A stretch of 64,000 bases of DNA from a bacterium (GTDB lineage: Bacteria; Electryoneota; RPQS01), in the NCBI GenBank assembly GCA_036504735.1, contig DASXUQ010000005.1:837377-901376 (forward strand), given 5' to 3'. The position numbers and the translations under genes are program-made. Every line of letters starts with the position of its first letter. Position 1 is the first letter of the stretch. Below are positions 59,847 through 64,000 of this stretch, piece after piece. The notes under the pieces are model-generated. The model ran no database searches and was not told where the DNA came from. It was given only the letters and a program-made list of their open reading frames with translations.

Positions 59847-61565
59847 TCAGGAGACTGCCAGATCAATCGGCGCGAAGGCGTCCACGTCGATCAGACCAAG
59901 GTCGGTGAGCTTGAGATGGGGGATTACAGGCAGGGCAAGAAACGACAGCGCCATGAATGGCGCGGAGAGCGAACATCCCAATTCCCGCGCGGCGCGGTGC
60001 AGATTTTCCACGGCCTGAACCACATCCGGCGCACTCTGGTCCGACATCAATCCTGCCAGCGGCAAAGGCAAATGGGCCAGCACCTTTTCTCCTGCAACCA
60101 CCACCCAGCCCCCCCCCTGCTCGCCCAGCACCTGCGCGGCACAGAGCATATCCGCATCGCTCATACCCGCGCAAATCAGATTATGAGAATCGTGCGCCAC
60201 CGTCGAGGCCAGCGCGCCATGCTTCAGCCCCAGACCGCGCACAAATCCTTTGCCGATGTTTCCGGTGCGGCGGTGACGCTCGATCACCACCAACTTGGCA
60301 ATATCTTGTCCCACATCCGCCTGCCATTGCCCATTGCGTACGGGAAGCAGCGCCGCAGAACGTCCGGTGACGATCTGATCCGGAATAATGTCAATGATAT
60401 TCGTCTGCCCTTCCTGCGAAGGAACGGCCAAATCAGCGCCGGACAGCGACGGCAGCCTCACCGTGCCCAGCACCGCACTCGCATCGGCAACCGGAACATC
60501 GGCAAGCAGCGCGCCATTTGACGCAATCAATTTTCCATCGCGCCATACTTTCGCGGCGCGGAAAGATACCAGATCTTCGAAGGCCGCAAGATTCGCGCGG
60601 CGGCCCGGTGTGATGGCCCCGATCGCTTTCAATCCGAAAATCGCCGCCGTGTGCGACGTCGCCATCGCCAATGCAAGAACCGGATCAAGCCCCTGCGCCA
60701 CCGCCTTCGCCAGCGTGGCATTCATGTGGCCTTCACTGACCAGATCGTCCGCGTGGCGGTCATCGGAAACAAACGCGAAGCGGTGCGCATTGGCGGGAGT
60801 GACCAGCGGCAGCAACGCTTCGAGATTGCGCGCCGTGGAGCCTTCGCGGATGAACACCGCGATGCCGCGCCGCAACTTCTCCTGAGCTTCCGCGAAGGTC
60901 GTGCTCTCATGATCGGTTCCGATCCCCGCGGCCGCATAAGCGTTCAACCATTTGCCGCTCACCGCGGGAGCATGCCCATCCACCGGACGGCCATCGGCCA
61001 GAGCGATCTTGCGCAGCACCGCCTCGGCGCCGAACACCACGCCGGGGAAATTCATCACTTCAGCAAGTCCAAGCACACGGGGATGGGAGAGAAACGGCCG
61101 CAGCCGCTCGGCATCCAGATCCGCGCCCGACGTCTCCATATGCGTCGCCGGAACACAGGAGGGCAGCATCACGAACACATCCAGCGGCACAGAATCGGTC
61201 GCGTCCAGCATGTAGCGGATACCCGCTTCGCCGCACACGTTAGCGATTTCATGCGGGTCGCACACCACCGCGCCGGTCCCCCGTGGGACTACGGCGCGGG
61301 TGAATTCGGACGGTGAGAGCAGGCTGGACTCAATGTGAATATGACCGTCGATCAGCGACGGCGCAAGAAAAAGGCCCTCAAGATCGATGATCTCGCGGGC
61401 CTCATAGTCGCCGATACCTGCGATCAGGCCGTCGAAGACGGCCACGCTGCGCTCCTCAATCTCATAGGACAGCGTGTTCACCACGCGGCCATTGATCAGC
61501 AGGAGGTCCGCCGGCCGGTCTCCCCGCGCAACGGCCAAAAGTGATTGCAGACGCGGAATATTCAT
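59847..61565 (-). CDS. ade: Adenine deaminase
   Basis: A 572-residue amidohydrolase converting adenine to hypoxanthine. Metal-binding motifs are PSLIDGHIHIESSLLSPSEF near residue 70 and VCDPHEIANVCGEAGI near 103; FVSDDRHADDLVSEGHMN lies near 264 and VAHDSHNLICAG near 463, as in Ade proteins. Length is normal for the family (about 550-590). It begins three bases after the MCE/MlaD gene, so it is the last gene of the hprK-PTS cluster. Confidence 0.93.
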   Translation of the reverse strand: MNIPRLQSLLAVARGDRPADLLLINGRVVNTLSYEIEERSVAVFDGLIAGIGDYEAREIIDLEGLFLAPSLIDGHIHIESSLLSPSEFTRAVVPRGTGAVVCDPHEIANVCGEAGIRYMLDATDSVPLDVFVMLPSCVPATHMETSGADLDAERLRPFLSHPRVLGLAEVMNFPGVVFGAEAVLRKIALADGRPVDGHAPAVSGKWLNAYAAAGIGTDHESTTFAEAQEKLRRGIAVFIREGSTARNLEALLPLVTPANAHRFAFVSDDRHADDLVSEGHMNATLAKAVAQGLDPVLALAMATSHTAAIFGLKAIGAITPGRRANLAAFEDLVSFRAAKVWRDGKLIASNGALLADVPVADASAVLGTVRLPSLSGADLAVPSQEGQTNIIDIIPDQIVTGRSAALLPVRNGQWQADVGQDIAKLVVIERHRRTGNIGKGFVRGLGLKHGALASTVAHDSHNLICAGMSDADMLCAAQVLGEQGGGWVVVAGEKVLAHLPLPLAGLMSDQSAPDVVQAVENLHRAARELGCSLSAPFMALSFLALPVIPHLKLTDLGLIDVDAFAPIDLAVS

Positions 61566-61568
61566 AGT

Positions 61569-62462
61569 CTAAAAAAGAACGATCCGCTGTTTCATACCTT
61601 TGGTCCGGATGGAGACGGCCAGAGAGTCAATCTGCTCCAGCGTCCGGTTCAACCGCACGTACAGAGAACTGTCGGTAAGCACCTTGCCGAGGGTGCCTTG
61701 ACCCTCGTTCAACAGGCGCAACGTCTGCGTCGCGGACTGAGTCAGATGCGCCATCTGCGCCGTAACGGAATCCACACCGCCGAGAGTTCCGTTCAGACGG
61801 GCGGCGGCATTCTGCGAGAGTGACTTGACCGCGACCAGCGTGCTTTCCGCTTGTGTCACGGTGTTGGTCAGACGCTCGCGATTCTGCATCAGCCACTCGT
61901 TGGACGTACGCGCAATTTCACTCGCATTGTTCACCAGCGTGGTCACACCCTTGCGCGTCACGGTGTCCGCCGCCACACGATTCAGGTTCACCAGCAAGGT
62001 ATCCAAGTCACGCAGCGACGTCTGCACGTCGTTGGCAATGTCCTGAAACACGTGCACCGCTTCGGTCATGCCCACAGGATTGTCGCCGTTCAGGGGCATG
62101 GTGATATCCGCCGGCGGAAGTTTGGATCCCGGCAGCAGCGACAGCGCCTTGCCCGCCATGACCGTCGGGGACTCGACCGTAACGTGATAGTCCGAAAACA
62201 GCGTGACGCTCTTGTCTATGGCGGCATCCACAAACACTTTGCCGCCGGACAGGCTGATGCGCGTGACCTTACCCTTTACCACGCCGTTGGCCAGCACGTT
62301 GGCGCCGTTTTCGAGGCCGCCCACGTTATCGAACACGACTTGAATGTGATAGCGGGAGGACCGCAGGCGGTAGCCCTTGCCCCACATAATCCCGCCGATC
62401 AGAAAGACGATGGAAATGATGACGGCAATACCGACACGAATCTCATTTTTTCTTGGATCCAT
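61569..62462 (-). CDS. MCE/MlaD-family lipid-transport protein
   Basis: A 297-residue protein with an N-terminal TM anchor (about 10-28, VGIAVIISIVFLIGGIMWG) and one MCE domain (about 38-118, YHIQVVFDNVGGLENGANVLANGVVKGKVTRISL ... SLLPGSKLPPADI). The C-terminal 170 residues are helical, with heptad-like repeats suggesting a periplasmic tube or coiled-coil. MlaD proteins bind phospholipids and work with an MlaF ATPase and MlaE permease; neither is in this window. The gene is tightly linked to EIIB upstream (3 bases) and ade downstream (3 bases). Confidence 0.87.
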   Translation of the reverse strand: MDPRKNEIRVGIAVIISIVFLIGGIMWGKGYRLRSSRYHIQVVFDNVGGLENGANVLANGVVKGKVTRISLSGGKVFVDAAIDKSVTLFSDYHVTVESPTVMAGKALSLLPGSKLPPADITMPLNGDNPVGMTEAVHVFQDIANDVQTSLRDLDTLLVNLNRVAADTVTRKGVTTLVNNASEIARTSNEWLMQNRERLTNTVTQAESTLVAVKSLSQNAAARLNGTLGGVDSVTAQMAHLTQSATQTLRLLNEGQGTLGKVLTDSSLYVRLNRTLEQIDSLAVSIRTKGMKQRIVLF

Positions 62463-62465
62463 GCT

Positions 62466-62966
62466 CTACTCCTCGTAGGGTATGGGTTTCGTCGCGGGCA
62501 GATCCTGGCATTTGATCTTCACCCCGAGGTGGCGAAGTTCCTGCAGCGTCGTACGATCCCACTCCGATAAATAAATGTAAGACAGCACCTCTTCCCGCCC
62601 TTCGCGGAAATGCAGGCCGCCCAGAATAAGCTCTCTAAGAGGTACACCCAGACGCACCAGTTTCAGCGCGTCCACCGGAGTTTCCAGCACCAGCATCGCC
62701 CGCGTATTTTTGAAATCTCCGCGCTGCCAGCGCTGCGCCGCGTCGGCCAGGGAAATCACGTCGCCACGCTGCTCTTCGGGAATGAGCAGGCGGAAGGTCT
62801 GCGACAGGGTCCGGTCGCGGCTGACACGGTCGGAAACGAGCAAAACGGGACAGAGTTGCAGCGTCTGTCCCCAGCCAACGATGACCTGTCCATGCAGCAG
62901 GCGGTCATCGATACGCACAAGAGGAAAAACTAACTTGTCTTTCCTCCGAAGAAGATTTAAGCTCAT
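62466..62966 (-). CDS. PTS mannose-type EIIB component
   Basis: A 166-residue cytoplasmic protein with the EIIB active site RIDDRLLHGQVIVGWG, phosphorylated on H25, and the family segment LVLETPVDALKLVRLGVPLRELILGGLHFREGR. EIIB passes phosphate from EIIA to a sugar on EIIC/EIID. No EIIC or EIID genes occur in this window, so a regulatory role is possible. It overlaps EIIA by four bases. Confidence 0.9.
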   Translation of the reverse strand: MSLNLLRRKDKLVFPLVRIDDRLLHGQVIVGWGQTLQLCPVLLVSDRVSRDRTLSQTFRLLIPEEQRGDVISLADAAQRWQRGDFKNTRAMLVLETPVDALKLVRLGVPLRELILGGLHFREGREEVLSYIYLSEWDRTTLQELRHLGVKIKCQDLPATKPIPYEE

Positions 62967-63337
62967 GAAGAAATCCGTTGAATTCCGCGATGGGCGTCCG
63001 ATTCCACCATAGTCACCAGTTCGCTAAAGGCGAGCTGTTCGCGCTTGGTAAAAAAGGAAAACAGCATCGGCATGTTCACTCCCGAAATGATCGCGCATTC
63101 CGGATGAACCTGCTGAAGCGTTTTGCACGCGACGTAAGGTGAGCCACCACAGAAATCGACAAAGAAAATGAGGGGGCCGCCGCTCAGAGTCGATTGAACG
63201 GCGTGGATGATTTGATCGAGGGAAAGACCCTCATTGGACAGGACTTGCACGTCCGCCTGCGGCCCGAGCACGCCCTGCACGGTCGCCAGGAGTACCGCGC
63301 CCAGCGTACCGTGCGTCAGAATAACCGCACGAACCAT
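62963..63337 (-). CDS. PTS mannose-type EIIA component
   Basis: A 124-residue EIIA of the mannose family. Active-site H9 lies in AVILTHGTLGAVLLATVQ, and FVDFCGGSPYVACKTL near residue 60 corresponds to the family D-L-x-G-G-S-P motif. It would accept phosphate from HPr and pass it to EIIB. It starts 11 bases after hprK and overlaps EIIB. Confidence 0.9.
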   Translation of the reverse strand: MVRAVILTHGTLGAVLLATVQGVLGPQADVQVLSNEGLSLDQIIHAVQSTLSGGPLIFFVDFCGGSPYVACKTLQQVHPECAIISGVNMPMLFSFFTKREQLAFSELVTMVESDAHRGIQRISS

Positions 63338-63348
63338 GCGCGTTCCTC

Positions 63349-64000
63349 CTACTCGAAGTCTTTTTCCAGATAGGATTCAAGCTGGGTTTTCACACGCATC
63401 GCATCGGTCAGGGCTTCGCCGAATTGCTTGGCCGGATGAAACCCGTAGACTTTCAGATGCAGATTGAGGGCAATCGTTTCCGCCAGCACCGTAATGTTCT
63501 TGCCGGGAAAGATCGGCAGACGTACGTAAGGGATTTTGACTCCGAGATATTCCTTGAACTCGTCGTCAATCCCGGTGCGGTCGTAGTCCTGCTCCCCGCT
63601 CCAGTCCACCAGTTCCACTTCGGTTTCCACCCGCTTCTGCAGGCGAACCGCGCGCACGCCGAACATCCGGCCCACGTCGATGATGCCGATGCCGCGGATC
63701 TCCATGAAGTGCTTGAGCAGTTCCGAGCCGTGGCCCATGATCACGTTGTCCGCGGTGCGCGTCACCGTCACCACGTCATCGGAAACCAGGCGGTGGCCGC
63801 GTTCCACCAGATCCAGCGCCACTTCGGACTTGCCGATGCCGCTGCGCCCCGTGAAGAGCAGACCCGTGCCGTACACGTCCACAAGGGATCCGTGGACGGT
63901 CAGCGTCGGCGCGAACTTATGATCGAGGTAATCGGAAAGAAGGTGCGTCAGCTCGGTCGTCGTCAGCGGTGACGAAAAGATCGAGACGTCGGCCAGATCG
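63349..64000 (-). CDS. hprK: HPr kinase/phosphorylase (C-terminal part, runs off the window)
   Basis: At least 217 residues, with the 5' end beyond the right edge; no start is visible and the frame is open to 64000. The partial N-terminal domain ends FSSPLTTTELTHLLSDYLDHKFAPT, then the catalytic domain starts with VHGSLVDVYGTGLLFTGRSGIGKSEVALDLVERGHRLVSDD, containing Walker A GRSGIGKS and the HprK-specific RGHRLVSDD. MEIRGIGIIDVGRMFG and VKIPYVRLPIFPGKN are the later signatures. HprK phosphorylates and dephosphorylates Ser46 of HPr. It heads the cluster with EIIA and EIIB. Confidence 0.93.
   Translation of the reverse strand, partial: DLADVSIFSSPLTTTELTHLLSDYLDHKFAPTLTVHGSLVDVYGTGLLFTGRSGIGKSEVALDLVERGHRLVSDDVVTVTRTADNVIMGHGSELLKHFMEIRGIGIIDVGRMFGVRAVRLQKRVETEVELVDWSGEQDYDRTGIDDEFKEYLGVKIPYVRLPIFPGKNITVLAETIALNLHLKVYGFHPAKQFGEALTDAMRVKTQLESYLEKDFE

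Noticed and set aside
1-64000. CRISPR arrays, tRNA or rRNA genes, prophage and transposases
   Set aside because: No regular direct repeats with unique spacers, no cloverleaf with CCA-end features, and no recombinase or transposase protein were seen in any spacer or frame.

Overview
The window looks like chromosomal DNA of an uncultured Gram-negative (diderm) bacterium of the FCB (Fibrobacterota-Chlorobiota-Bacteroidota) type, with moderately high GC. The evidence is: three secreted proteins ending in a YPNPFNP / FPNPFNP type IX secretion (T9SS) sorting domain; PorV/PorQ-like outer-membrane proteins; TonB-dependent receptors paired with DUF4249 lipoproteins; and outer-membrane machinery (BamD, LapA/LapB, Lnt, an MCE/MlaD protein). 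I cannot fix the phylum. Calditrichota, KSB1, Zixibacteria or Electryoneota-like lineages are all plausible. I saw no rRNA, tRNA, CRISPR array, transposase or prophage.

Region 1 (1-14.3 kb) is mostly cell-surface genes. It holds a secreted beta-propeller protein, hisC, two tandem sialidase-like T9SS cargo proteins whose 3' ends and terminators are near-identical, and a probable six-gene operon: MarR regulator, TonB receptor, DUF4249 lipoprotein, second TonB receptor, second DUF4249 lipoprotein, HD hydrolase. The promoter region of the MarR gene carries a perfect 12-bp palindrome.

Region 2 (14.4-34.5 kb) is mixed in strand. It holds an M32 carboxypeptidase, a giant secreted protein of about 1,900 residues built from three repeats of about 547 residues, a tandem universal stress protein with a possibly structured leader, an Rrf2-family regulator with a clear promoter and palindrome, an EamA transporter, metH, a MarR-YceI pair, a secreted M14 carboxypeptidase and another T9SS cargo protein.

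Region 3 (34.7-64 kb) is housekeeping, entirely on the minus strand and tightly packed. A near-continuous chain runs yicC-gmk-rpoZ-coaBC-UDG-dnaB-rel-HU-ruvX-oxidoreductase-lnt-OMP-small membrane protein-bamD-nadD. Upstream of it are a PorV-like gene, mutS, lapA-lapB-SPOR, miaB, hisS-sfsA and a compact hprK-EIIA-EIIB-mlaD-ade cluster that runs off the right edge.

The most unusual items are: a CoaBC with a disordered C-terminal tail of about 384 residues carrying acidic and basic patches; the duplicated receptor/lipoprotein operon closed by an HD hydrolase; the HprK/PTS/MCE/adenine-deaminase operon; and the three-module beta-helix protein that lacks a sorting domain. Several gene starts were moved from the longest reading frame to GTG, TTG or internal ATG codons supported by ribosome binding sites or stop-start overlaps.
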